From Pratylenchus scribneri (lineage: Eukaryota; Nematoda; Chromadorea; Rhabditida; Pratylenchidae), in assembly GCA_030063045.1 (NCBI GenBank), contig JAQSEB010000059.1:1736001-1800000 (forward strand): a stretch of 64,000 nt of DNA, in the 5' to 3' direction. Each line of letters opens with the position of its first letter. The stretch's first letter is position 1. The notes under the pieces were generated by a model, which saw only the letters and a list, made by a program, of their open reading frames with translations, was not told the origin of the DNA and ran no database searches. Positions 1-11,800 of this stretch are shown piece by piece. Made by a program: the position numbers and the translations under genes.

Positions 1-1570
1 ACCAATTGGTAAAATTTGTTCCATTCCATTGTCGCCTTTTTCTGTGCCCGACATTTTCTTCCGCCAAATTCGTCCATCCGATGTTCGCCACACCAAATGC
101 CTTTGCCAATTTTCCACCTGGAATGTGCCAATTTGTTCAAGTCCTCCTCCTCCATTTTCGGCCAATTCCATTGCATTTTTGACGCTCAAATCCGTTGAAT
201 CCAATTCCAAAAGGGCCCCAGTTTCAGCTGAAATTAAAAAATTATTTAATCAAATTTAATTAATTTACTTCCAACAAAAATTTGGCCTCCAATTTGCATA
301 AAATCCACCAATCCAATTTGCCCTCCATTTTCTGCTCCCTTTCGATGAATTCTCGCCGGCAAATCGGCCAAACCAATTTGAACACTCAAAATCGGTTCCA
401 GTCGATTGTTTGGTTCCAATCTAAATTTAAATGAAAATTTTATTAAAAAATTAAGAAAAATTTCCCGAGCATTCTTGGTCTAGAGTGAAGACACTTCACT
501 TGAAAAATTTAGGTCGTGGGTTCGAACCCGCTCAGAGGATGTTAATTTTTTTCGGGCTTGATAAATACTTTGTGCATTTTTATATATTTTATTGTGCATT
601 TTTAGCCAAAATACACTAATTTTGAACCAAAAAACGAGGTGGGCCGCTATTTTTAATCCAACCAGGTCAATTCCCCTATTTCACCTGCTTTTGATTAAAT
701 TCCCATCGAGGCCGGCACTGATCAGCACCGAATCGGCTGCCGCCCCTCCTCCAATTGCCCATTCCATTTTGGTGATTGCCATTTTGTGGAATGCCCCTCC
801 TCCGCCTCCACTCGTCCATAACAATTCCCCAATTGAGCCGGTCGAAAATGAAATCAATTGGATTTCGCCACTTTGTAGTCCCAAAATTAGCAACTAAATT
901 GAATAATATTTTGATAAATATTTTGTAAAAAAACTAACTTCTCCATGTCGACCAAAAAGCACTTGACTTGGACAGGCGGCCAATGAGATTGAAGTGATCA
1001 ATTTGCGATGGACCAAAATCAATTGGGGGCCGAGGTGTTCAGCGCACCAGGCTGAATCATGTTGCCTTTCGCCAATTAGGATTACGGCGCGTTGGCCCGA
1101 CCCACATCGAATGGAGAGAAGGGCGGCCGTGGGCGAAGGAGTGTCAATCTGCAATTAAATAGGAATTAAGAAAAGAAAAGTATGGACCAAACCTTTGGCA
1201 AATCCAATTTTTTGACGAGCCGAATTGATGCCCCCATCCCTCCGCTTCCATCCATTCCCCTCCTTCCCATTTCATTTCCCCATTTTCTGCATTCAAATGC
1301 CCCAAAAAGCACCGCCTCCCTTTCCCCCCTTTCCAACTCCCTCAAAATGGTCTCAACCACGGCCGGATCTATTCGAATGGTTTTGGCGGCCGCCAAATTC
1401 CAAAGAAGTTTTGGATCGGTTTGAGTCCCATGTTCGGGCCCTTTTGGCGGATCCGTTCCCACCGAATTTGTTTGAATCGATTGGGTTTGGGTGGAGGCGA
1501 TGGCCATGGATTTGGGTGGAATTGAAGAGAAATTTTTGGTTGGGTCAGAAAAACGAACTGATGAGGACAT
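1..1570 (-). CDS. DYNC2I2: Dynein-2 intermediate chain, WDR34/DYNC2I2-like WD40 protein (3' end cut by window)
   Basis: Exons in transcript order: 1570-1193, 1148-939, 893-685, 420-269, 227-<1; all phases close. The start is the first ATG and opens a polar N-terminus with repeated TQT motifs (STQTQS, HGTQTD), like the Q/T-rich N-terminus of human WDR34. WD40-like strands follow: GLQSGEIQLISF, ELLWTSG, SVLISAGLDGNL and QIFVGTETGALLELD, which line up in order with the corresponding WDR34 blades as I recall them. In the family this protein is part of the intraflagellar transport dynein-2 motor for retrograde traffic in cilia. A perfect-arm X-box lies 89 bases upstream of the ATG, which independently supports a ciliary role. 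The C-terminal blades lie beyond base 1. The fourth exon follows a 264-base intron that holds a tRNA-like repeat. WDR60 is the alternative, less likely by length and motif order. Confidence 0.75.
470..580 (+). repeat. tRNA-derived SINE-like element, copy A
   Basis: A B-box-like segment GGGTTCGAACCC with a tRNA-like upstream part is followed by a T-run, CGGGCTTGAT and TTTGTGCATTTT. The same order (B box, T-run, C/G-GGCTT-like motif, TGCATTTT or TGCACTTTT) recurs at 4211, 41214 and 20191. It lies in an intron of the dynein-2 chain gene, antisense to it. The acceptor stem does not pair, so it is not a functional tRNA. Confidence 0.6.
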
Positions 1571-1658
1571 TTTCCCAAAATGAGAATTGTTTTATTTTTA
1601 ATCGAAAGAATTTTGGGCATCAAAAAGATGCGAAAATTTGGGCCAAATGATTAGGTCT

Positions 1659-1673
1659 GTTGCCAATGGCAAC
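1659..1673. promoter_or_regulatory. X-box (RFX/DAF-19 binding site) upstream of the dynein-2 gene
   Basis: GTTGCCAATGGCAAC: two perfect inverted half sites GTTGCC and GGCAAC with a 3-base spacer, within the RFX consensus that allows 0-3 spacer bases. It sits 89 bases 5' of the ATG of the minus-strand dynein-2 intermediate chain gene, the position typical for nematode ciliary genes controlled by the RFX factor DAF-19. Confidence 0.75.
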
Positions 1674-1794
1674 CAAATGACCAGTGAAGGGAAAAAGGGG
1701 GTTTTTCTATGTGGATTATATTTTTGGAAATTATTTTTTAAATCATTTTATTTGTTCAAATTTGAATGATTAAAATAAATTCAAAAATGCCTTT

Positions 1795-2469
1795 TTAATA
1801 AATTTCCTCCATTCCTTTTTGCTTCAATTGACTTTGCTGAATTTGTTCCCTCTGCATCGCTTTTTCCACTTTTCTTCGACCATAAAGTTGTTCGGCTTCG
1901 CGCAATTCCGACAAGTAGAGCACAATTTTCCTCTGTAAATGAATGTTGAATTAAATGAATCAAAATCAAAATCACTTTGCCGAAACATTTTATCATCGGT
2001 CGACTTTTTTCAAATTCTTCGATTTTAAATAAATAAAAAGGAATACCCCGAGCTGGACTTGTCTTTGCCGCCTTTCCAATTCAAATTTGTTTGTAAATTG
2101 TGGCTGCCGTCCGTCCAAAAAACTAAAATCCGGTCCACGTTCTAGCGGAGGCACAACCGGATTGTAATAAATCCTAAATTGGCAAATTGTGAATAATTTT
2201 GTAAATTAAAATTTACGGATTTTTCCACCAAGCGCCACCAGGGAACGGTTGTGGAGCTGTACTCCCAATCATTTGTTCTTTTATGTTGTTGCGATCGGCG
2301 GGCATTCTTTGAAGCTTTTTGCCTGAACAATTCAAATATAATTATTCCAAAATTAATTTAATTTACCCTCTTTGCTTTCTTCCTCTTTTTGCGTTTCAGA
2401 ACAAGTCAAAAATGTGTGCAATTTGCACCTTTTTGTAACAATATTTGATGTAATTTTTGTGGATAACAT
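1795..2469 (-). CDS. MRPL52: Mitochondrial large ribosomal subunit protein mL52
   Basis: Exons: 2469-2367, 2322-2217, 2173-2047, 1932-1795; 157 residues, phases close. The start gives a basic, Ser/Thr-rich, acid-poor first 20 residues that suits a mitochondrial presequence. The core PPLERGPDFSFLDGRQP matches the family signature (yGPLtDLPDWSyaDGRPAP in human), followed by a long charged helix (ERRQRQVQL, LREAEQLYGRR) as expected for mL52. The protein is a peripheral component of the mitochondrial 39S/54S subunit. It lies upstream of the dynein-2 gene on the same strand with a 224-base gap; the X-box in that gap suggests the downstream gene has its own promoter. Length is near the usual 120-150 residues. 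Confidence 0.85.
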
Positions 2470-3117
2470 TTAATTCTTAATATATTATAGGAAAAAAATT
2501 TAAAAAATATGCCACTAAATTTTGTAGATTAGATTTGATGAAAGATAAAATAAATCTCGAAGATTTTTAGTTCATTTTTCAAAAATACCTAAATTTACAA
2601 AAATTCTTTTTGCGAAGCCGGGATCATTTTAAAACCATATTAAACCTATTGGAAAATAAAAACCAAAAATAATAAACCGAGCGAGAAGCTTCCATTGCTC
2701 TGAAAATGCCCATTTTCATTGGACATTCGGCTTAAATAAACAATGCATATGCATTAAGAAAATCTTTCTTGCAGTAAATTTACTAATAAAAAAGCCGATA
2801 CCCGAAAATTCTGCCCCTATTACCGAATATCAATTGCAGTAAATACCGTTATTTCTTGATTATGTGGGATGGGATGAATCAATCGATAATCTAAATCTTA
2901 TTAAGATTACTGACTGCTTGCTGGTATAAATATATTTTGTACTTGACTTGGAATTGAAACAAAAAGTAATAAACTTTAATAAATTTTCGTATTTTTATTT
3001 TCCATCCCCGATCCTCCCCAGCTCTCCACTCATTACAATCCAACCTCCCTTCCAATTAAATACCTCCATTTTTGCAAATTATATTATAGCAAAAGCAAAC
3101 TTAACTCATTTTAGAAT
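2470..3117. other. Intergenic region between divergent genes mL52 and CED-12
   Basis: About 650 AT-rich bases that must hold both promoters. A perfect 14-base palindrome AATGCATATGCATT lies at 2742-2755. No coding signal or RNA gene was recognised. Confidence 0.6.
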
Positions 3118-6100
3118 ATGTCAAATACCAACTCGAATTCGAGTTTTCATTGCACTTCAAAAGTGTTGAATTTCATTGATACTCGGCCAAAGGACAATGA
3201 AGTCAAGGTTTAAATCATTCTTATAATATCAATAATTAAATAATGATGAATTGGTAGGGCGCCGTCAAACTTGATCCAGATTTGCGTGAATATTTGGACG
3301 ATTCGGACATTTGCATTCAGCCGAGCACAAGTTTTGCCGCCACAACATTTGCCACATTCGATAAACAGGTTTTTCTTTAGAATTTAATCAATCCAAATTT
3401 TAATTATTGTCAATTTTGTGACAGGATCAACCGCTCTCTGAGTTCGTCACTCTTCTTTGCGCCCAACTTGGCATTTCCACGCGGGGTGGCCTAATGGGAT
3501 TGGACGAGAGGTTTTCGTTGATGTTCGAGGACCGAAGACGATTTGTGACCGAACGAAACAAAAATACACTCCAACAGGTTTGTAAGCAAAATAGGTTTTG
3601 AAATGATTAGAAGTGAATTTTAGGGTTTCATTCTCAAGCTGACCGCCTCCCCAAAACATTATGCCTGCCATTTTCTCACCAAACTCGGCTCTTCCACTCG
3701 GCCCCTCTCTGCTGATCAACTTTCTCTTTTTGGTTCACTTTGCATGGATCCTGCTTTTGCCGAGGCATTTCACGAACAGCAGGTTTCAATTTTAATTCAT
3801 TTTTTTATCATTTATTCTTTCACAGGGAGTCCAAAGACTTTCCAATGTGATTGAAGAGGCCGCCGATTGGCATCCATTTTTTGACTCGTTAGTCATTTAA
3901 ATAATAATTTAATCAAGTATTTACTTTTTCTTCAGAAATGGCTCCGGTTCATTACTGTTGGGCCTGATGCATGCCCTCCTTCAAATGATGCAGCTGTTTC
4001 CGCAAATTGTTCCATGGCCAAGCTTATCCGGCCAATTTCTTCGCAAAATTGCCTTTCTCGTCAATGGACAATCTAAATTGGAGCAAAATGATTCGAGGGC
4101 ATTGGCACTGGACATGCTGTTGGCATTGGCCGAACATTGGTTCGTTCTTCATTACTTCATTTTTATTTGGGATTTGGGTTTTAATTTTTATTAAAAATCG
4201 GAAAAATTTCGACCTAAAGAGGTGACCTGAACTTTTGCAAAATTTAACTCATGGGTTCGAAACCGTCCCAGGTCAAATAATTTTTTTCTGGCTTCATTGT
4301 CACTTTTATGCATTTTAATACATTCTTTTTTAAATTTTAAATTCGAAATACTTTTGTTTCGAACCAAAAAAATCCTTTACCAATTCCATTCATTTCATTT
4401 AAACTTGAAAATGACTTCAAATATTCTCAAATTATTTTCAGCGAACATTTGCACGATATTCTGAGGCGCGAAGTGCCCGTCGACTCCCTAATTCGCCATT
4501 TGGACAATACCGACCAACGGGTACTGCTTGGCTCGCTGGCACTGATCAATGCCCTTTACGGATTGGCCGATCGCGAGGAGAGGATTTCCATTGTTAAGGT
4601 TTTTAAATATTCAAAAATATTAATTTAAATCTAAAATTAATTGATTCAGATTTTGCACGGGCGTCCATTCATTGCGGCCATTGGCCAAGTTTTGGCCCGG
4701 GAATGTCATTCCACCACCAACATCACTTCTTCCCTCCATTCCACCAATCATCCAATGGCGTCACCCAACACCAATTCCGAAATGAAGAATCAACTTTTGG
4801 AACATTTGGCCCGTCTTCAGCACATTCGATTCGATGAGGTTTTCACAAAAAGAATATTTATTTTTAATTTAATTACATTTTTCCTCTTTTTAGGTCCGTG
4901 CACTGGCATTGCGTTCTCCGTCCGACAATGAAATTGAAGTTATTCAGGTTTTTATATTCTCTTTTATTTAAATCAAAAAATATATTCTCCTCAGACTTTG
5001 GATGAATTCAAAGTGAAAAGGCCACCAATTCAAAGGGATTTTGCCGGCGATGAATTCAGGCCTGGGCAAGAGGCGGATTGGGAGGCATTTCGACAAATTG
5101 TATTGATTAAAATTTAATTTAATTAATTAATTTTCCAATTTTAAAGGTGAGAACAACGCCACCTGGCCTCCTGGCAATTTGCGCCATTTTAGAGTGAATT
5201 TATTGAGTGAATTAATTTAAACAATTTTAATTTTTAGCATTCATCGGCCGCCACAAATGTGCTCTCCATCAGAGGATGCATCCAACGGTGCCGACTCGGC
5301 AAATTCACCGGCAGGCGGCAATCAGACTTGGACAAAACTCCAAGAAGTTTTTTTTTCAAAAAATTGATATAAAATAAAAATGAATTAGTCATAAAAATAA
5401 TTTAAAATTGCATTTTAATAAATATTAATTTATCTTTAAATTCATTAAAAAAGAATTCCTCGATTTGCAGTTGGACGCTCATTTCATCGGCCGGCCCAGT
5501 CTTTTTCCTCAAATCCTCGCCAAATTGGCCAAAATGCTCGTCCATGTGCTCGGAATATGCGGCACAAGCTCGACGGGTATAATTTCTAATTCTAATATTT
5601 ATTTTAATTTTTTCCTATTAAGTTGGACAACGTTTTGGCCTCGCTCGTCAACCCCGATTTTGGCGTTTTGTGCTCAAATGTGAACGGCCATTCTATGAGA
5701 TGTACCGGGTGCTGGTGGAATTGTTCTCCCGGACATGGCACGAAATGAATGCAAAGTAAGAAAAAATAATTTAAATAAAAATTTAAGATATTAAATTTAA
5801 ATAGGAAAATAATAATTTATATTCAGAAAATGGGTTAAAGAGTGGAAAAAAAGATTTGACTTCGGCCAGGTTCGAACTGGCGACCTTCAGTGTGTTAGAC
5901 TGATGTGATAACCAACTACACCACGAAGCCAATTGGATATGAGATTTATTTTTTAACTCTTAATTCATAAACCCCCAACTCATTGGAAGAGTAAAAGGGC
6001 TAATCAATAATTATAATCAGCAAAATAAAATGAAATTTAATTAAGTAAAATTGAAGTTAGAATTTTCTATTGTAATAATTAAAACCATTTTTATTTATTC

Positions 6101-7629
6101 AAATTATTTTCCTCCATCATTTTCAGGCCGGATGAACTGGGCAAAGTGTTCGATGTTGTGCAAGATCAATTTGAACGGGCGTTGGTCGAAAATCCGGATT
6201 CATTGGAGCAACTTGAGATGGAAATGCTGCGAAAACGTTTCTCCTTTTTCAACATGCAAAAGGTAGGACAGAAAATTGGCAAAAATAATTAATCAATTTT
6301 AATAAATAATTATTTCTGAAGATTTGGAAACGTGAACAATTGGAACAGGAAGAGTTGGAATTGATCAGCGAGGATATTCAGTAAATTATTTAATTTACTA
6401 ATAATTATTTCACTCAAAATTAAGGTCTCTTCGCGACCATCTTCGACCCGAATTTGAACGCCTTGTCCTACAAAATCGCATTTCACTCCTCAAAAAGGGA
6501 CAAAATTTTCAACGAATTTTGGCAACCAAACAAAAAGGTAAAAGGGCCTATTTTTATTTATCCACTAGACAAATATTAGGAATTCTGTAAGCTTTTCTCT
6601 TTATAAAATTCTCCTAAAATTAAATCTCATTTTAGAATCGTCGACGTCATCAATTTCCTCCTCCAATGCAGCGGCAATGCACAGTTCTCCCATCCATTCA
6701 CCCGCATCCTCGCATTTGAATTTGGTTCGTTTATTTGTTAATTTAATTTTATGGCTATTAGTAAATTTAATAATTAAGTCACCCAATTTGTATTAGATTT
6801 TAGTCATAATCTTTTATCTTCATTCATTTTTGAGAAGAACACTTTAAATTTTCCTTCCAATTGCCTTTTTTTTACTAATTAATTTCCCCCATTTGAATTT
6901 GAAGCATCATCATCCCCAATATTGGTTCTGGCGTTTGGATGATCGGGCCAAGTATTTTCATTTTTGGGATTGCCGACTAAGTGGCGGAAAACCCACCGAA
7001 TTGATGGTGGAAACACAAGGGTGAGTCCGAAAGGGAATTAATTTATTTTTATACAAATAGAGGGAATTTTGAGAGAAAGAAAAATTTTATAAAAATTTAA
7101 TTATTAAAATTAAAAAATTAAAGCAAATTGCCAGTCTCCCAAATTCGAGGAATTTTGCATGGCAATGAATTGGCAGCACGGCTTAGCCAACAGCACGGGA
7201 TTAAAATGCATAAAAAGGGACAAAATTCATTGCGGTTCGCACTTTAATTTTTTAATTTAAATTTTTTACTGTTTTTAGATTCTCTTTTTGCTTGGAAACT
7301 GAAAATATTGGCCAACAAGAATATTTTCTATGCGCCCAAAATGACCAGGAATTGGCAAATTGGCTGGAGGCGATGAATTGCCTTTGTTGGCCCCAATTGG
7401 CCCTACAAAATGCAGGCATTCGTGCTGAGGTTGGTGCCATCAAAATAATTTAAAATCAAATAAATTAGGGAAAATTATGCAAAAATTCAATTTAAATAAT
7501 TTAAAGGTGGATCGACTCCTTGGCCTGGAAGTTCACATTCGCCTGATGGATATGCCAACCCAAAAGCAAAAACCACAAGTGCCCGAATTGCCCACAGATT
7601 TGAATTGGATTCCGAAAGAATTTTTATAG
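3118..7629 (+). CDS. ced-12: CED-12/ELMO engulfment and cell motility protein
   Basis: Twenty-two exons: 3118-3207, 3258-3368, 3425-3577, 3624-3782, 3826-3887, 3936-4139, 4442-4598, 4650-4838, 4894-4947, 4995-5099, 5147-5193, 5238-5346, 5471-5576, 5623-5755, 6127-6262, 6322-6380, 6425-6537, 6636-6724, 6905-7020, 7124-7234, 7279-7429, 7507-7629. Every phase closes, giving 858 residues. N-terminal armadillo-like part (GFILKLTASPKHYA resembles ELMO's LLKLT block), ELMO domain (TTPPGLLAI; RTWHEMNAK), then a C-terminal PH domain (YWFWRLDDRAKYFHFWDC, LEVHIRLMDM) and a proline-containing tail. ELMO proteins pair with DOCK180/CED-5 as a Rac exchange factor in engulfment and migration. It is longer than the ~730 residues usual for the family; the extra length includes a Ser/Asn-rich insert near exons 12 and 18. 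Introns hold a SINE-like copy and an antisense tRNA-Val. Confidence 0.94.
4211..4315 (+). repeat. tRNA-derived SINE-like element, copy B
   Basis: B-box-like GGGTTCGAAACC, then CAAATAATTTTTTTCTGGCTT and TCACTTTTATGCATTTT, the same order as copy A. It is in a 302-base ced-12 intron, sense to the gene. Confidence 0.6.
5857..5930 (-). tRNA. tRNA-Val (anticodon AAC)
   Basis: Minus strand reads GGCTTCG...CGAAGTC with a paired acceptor stem (one G:U), D-arm box TGGTGTAGTTGGTTATCAC, anticodon stem TCAGT/ACTGA around loop CTAACAC (AAC), and T-arm GTTCGAACC. No intron in the tRNA. It lies inside a ced-12 intron, antisense to the host gene. Confidence 0.95.
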
Positions 7630-7701
7630 AAAAAAATACTCAAATATTTTTATTTCATATTTTATTTATTTTTGTAAAATTGAATAAATTTATTTATTAT
7701 T

Positions 7702-8449
7702 TTATTTCCTTCCTCTTCCTCCCTTTTTCATTGCGGCGGCCATCAAATTTTCCGGCCCTCTTTTCCCCTCCTGGGCACAATCAAAATTCACCAATTCCGA
7801 TGGAATTTGCATTCGGCGTTTATCCCCAGTGCCGATGCCTTGCAAAATGTGCTGAATTTTTTCGCATTTTTCCACCGGATCCATTCCCGTACGAGTGAAT
7901 AATTCCTTTCAAAAAAGGTTAATAAAATCAAGAAAAAATTCCACCTTAATTCGGGCCAATGAATTCCTCGTCGATTCGGACAATCCCGGATCATTTATCC
8001 ACCGATCGAATCCATCCCCTCCACCTCCCGGTGAAGGCGGTGCCCCTTGTTGGCCTTGCGTTTTCTTCGGCGGTTTTTCCCGTTCTTCCCCACCACTACC
8101 ACCTTCTTCTCGCCCTTTTCCGCCAATTCCACCGCCTCCTCGTTGCTGGATTTCCTCATAATCCCTCTATAAAAATATACAAATTTCGCTTAATAAATTT
8201 CCCAAAATTTGCCCTTTGCTGAGAATCCAATCCAGCTTTGAATTTGTCCACTTTTCTGGCCAATTCGGTGCCATTCATTTTTCCAGCCTCCAAATGGAGT
8301 CGATCAAATTCCGCTCGCTGCGAAGAACTCAGCGACTGAACAAATTTCCTCCATTTTGCAACAATTGTCGGCGATTCGGCCTGGGCCAAAGTTTGAGATG
8401 GAAAAGTGAAGAAGATGAAAACCAGAAATAAGGGAATAATTTTGCTCAT
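7702..8449 (-). CDS. Secreted glycine-rich protein of unknown function
   Basis: Proposed exons: 8449-8213, 8166-7945, 7905-7702, giving 220 residues. The N-terminus is a clear signal peptide (basic MSKIIP, hydrophobic core to about residue 22). A helical segment follows with a repeated theme (LSSSQRAEFDRL and LDSQQRRDYEEI), then a Gly/Glu-rich linker of about 45 residues, and a second conserved-looking block (GFDRWINDPGLSES, MDPVEKCEKIQHILQG) with a basic Gly/Arg tail. The first junction needs a GC-AG intron of 46 bases (8167-8212); read through, the first exon ends after 97 residues. The helical part faintly recalls nematode SXP/RAL-2 (DUF148) secreted proteins, but I do not recognise the family. 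It ends 72 bases from the convergent ced-12 stop. Confidence 0.55.
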
Positions 8450-8881
8450 TGCAATGTTTTTCTCGACAAATTTTTAATAAACCATTGGAAAAAATTCTAT
8501 CAATAAATTACGTCCACCACCATGCCTTCAATTCCAAGGGCATCAATCATTTGCATCGATCGCGGACAGAATTAATTTCTCACGCACATTTTTTTAATTA
8601 TTAAATTTAATTGAAATGTTTTAAAATGATTTATCAATTTATCTTCTATATCAAATTATCATCTATCACTCATTGAATGGGGAGAGAGGGAAATGCTTAT
8701 TTGGAGAAAAACAAACATTATTCAAATAATTAAAAGAACAAAGTCAATATTAATTCGGGGAATTGGGAATGGATTTAAGAGGCGTCTAATATAATAAGGA
8801 AGGGATCAAGGTGATATTTGATTTGCCCGTTCATCGGCAGCGAAGTTCTTTCATTCATCCATTCCATTATTTAGTCACTGA
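8450..8881. other. Intergenic region, secreted protein gene to 6PGD
   Basis: Likely 5' region of the secreted protein gene and 3' UTR of 6PGD. AT-rich; nothing else recognised. Confidence 0.5.
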
Positions 8882-11800
8882 TCAAGCGGAATAGGCATTA
8901 GATGTGACACGACCGCCTTTGCCAGTCCAATTTGTGTGGATTGTGGGTCCCGGATTGGCCAACAATTCGTAACAATGAGCACCGAAATAGTCGCGTTGTG
9001 CCTGAATTTTGAAATTTATTTTTATTTAATTTATTATTTAAAATTAAAAATTTTGAAAATATTTTTGGCATTTTAAAACGGACCTGCAACAAATTGGCAG
9101 GCAAAACCTCGGTTCGATAGCCGTCAAAGAAGGCAAGTGCAGCGCTGAATGCTGGCATCGGGATGCCCAATTGGACGGCTGCAGAAATCACCTCACGCCA
9201 TGAATCCTGCAATAAACAATTCAATTAAATTAGAATAAAAAATTGTTTGATTTACCTGTGCATTTTGGATGGCGCCAAGGAAGAAATCGTCGAGCAACAA
9301 ATTCACCAATTTTGGATTCTTTTGAAAAGCCTGCTTGATTCGGCCCAAGAATCGGGATCTAATTATGCAGCCGCCTCGCCACATCCTAAAAATGGAAGGG
9401 AAGATTATTTACTATTGTCAAAATTGAATTTTATTTTAAAATTTATTTACCCACCAAATTCCTTACCAATCATCCTTATGTGCCTCATCAATTTTACCAA
9501 CTTCCAGGCCAAGAACCCTAATATATTTATTGTTTAGGCAAAAATTTAATTGATAAACTTGTGTTTTTTATTTGCTTATTTCTTTTTTAATAGGATAAAT
9601 TTTTCTTAAAATGCTATTGGTGTAATTTTCAGAAAAATTAATTCGAGTTAGGTAATCTAGAGATGAAATTTTCCTATTTATACCCAAATAAAAAGGAGGA
9701 AAAATACGTACATTGCAATAGCACCAAAGTCCAATTTCCAGTTAAATTGTTCACTGGCCTCGGCCAACAACATGAATCCTTGTGCATAGCTGACCACTTT
9801 TGATGCATACAATGCCTTGAAAATAGCAATTTTTGATTTATATTATTATTTTTGGTATTCTTAAATAAAAATTAGAATTTTTACAAATCAGAATTTTACA
9901 ATTACAATCGCAAATCAGAATTACAATTACAATCGCAAATCAGAATTACAATTACAATCGCAAATCAGAATTACAATTACAATTACAAATCAGAATTACA
10001 ATTACAATCGCAAATCAGAATTTTACAATTACAATCGCAAATCAGAATTACAATTACAATCGCAAATCAGAATTACAATTACAATCGCAAATCAGAATTA
10101 CAATTACAATCGCAAATCAGAATTTTACAATTACAATCGCAAATCAGAATTACAATTACAATCGCAAATCAGAATTACAATTACAATCGCAAATCAGAAT
10201 TACAATTACAATTACAAATCAGAATTACAATTACAATCGCAAATCAGAATTTTACAATTACAATCGCAAATCAGAATTACAATTACAATCGCAAATCAGA
10301 ATTACAATTACAATCGCAAATCAGAATTACAATTACAATCGCAAATCAGAATTTTACAATTACAATCGCAAATCAGAATTTTACAATTACAATCGCAAAT
10401 CAGAATTTTACAATTACAATCGCAAATCAGAATTACAATTACAATCGCAAATCAGAATTACAATTACAATCGCAAATCAGAATTACAATTACAATCGCAA
10501 ATCAGAATTACAATTACAATCGCAAATCAGAATTACAATTACAATCGCAAATCAGAATTACAATTACAATCGCAAATCAGAATTACAATTACAATCGCAA
10601 ATCAGAATTTTACAATTACAATCGCAAATCAGAATTACAATTACAATCGCAAATCAGAATTACAATTACAATCGCAAATCAGAATTTTACAATTACAATC
10701 GCAAATCAGAATTACAATTACAATCGCAAATCAGAATTACAATTACAATCGCAAATCAGAATTTTACAATTACAATCGCAAATCAGAATTTTACAATTAC
10801 AATCGCAAATCAGAATTTTACAATTACAATCGCAAATCAGAATTTTACAATTACAATCGCAAATCAGAATTACAATTACAATCGCAAATCAGAATTTTAC
10901 AATTACAATCGCAAATCAGAATTACAATTACAATCGCAAATCAGAATTACAATTACAATCGCAAATCAGAATTTTACAATTACAATCGCAAATCAGAATT
11001 TTACAATTACAATCGCAAATCAGAATTTTACAATTACAATCGCAAATCAGAATTTTACAATTACAATCGCAAATCAGAATTTTACAATTACAATCGCAAA
11101 TCAGAATTTTACAATTACAATCGCAAATCAGAAATCGATTTTAATTTTAGACGAACAGGTTTCAATAAAAAGAATTGATTTTATTCGATATTCTAGAGAA
11201 GCTAAATAGTTGAACTGACCTTGCCAATATGGTCTAAGAATACATTCCTATCCTTGACAATTTGATCCACTTTTTTTGAAGGTCCAGGCAATACTTTCGA
11301 TGCAGAAACGCGTTGGGCTTTCAGGGCGGAAAGGCAACGGGCGAAAACAGCTTCAGCTGAAATAAATTGATTAAATAAATTCGTAAATTTAACATATACT
11401 TACCAATTAAAGTAACTGGGACGCCATATTCCAAGGCGGCAATGCCCGTCCATTTGCCAGTGCCTTTCTATAAATTTTCGTTCAATTTTCGAAAATTTTT
11501 TTACCATACCAACCTGTTGGGCAGAGTCAAGTATTTTGGGCACAAGGGGCTCGCCTTTCTCGTCTCGATAACGCAAAATGTTTGCTGTGATTTCGATCAG
11601 AAATGAGTCCAATTCGCCCTTGTTCCAGTCTTCGAATACCTTTAATAAAGAAAAATTATGTAGAGGACAATATGAATTTATTTTGAATAGTTTTTAATTT
11701 ATAAATTAAATTTTTGACTGAATAATTATCGAAATTAACCTGAGCCATTTGGTCATAATTCAGGCCCAATCCCTGGCTCATCAGATGAAATGCCTCACAA

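Noticed and set aside
7630..7701. Overlap or fusion between ced-12 and the secreted protein gene
   Set aside because: Both stop codons are clear and the genes are convergent; this is only tight spacing.
9882..11134. CRISPR-like array
   Set aside because: Direct tandem repeats without unique spacers, in a eukaryotic intron.
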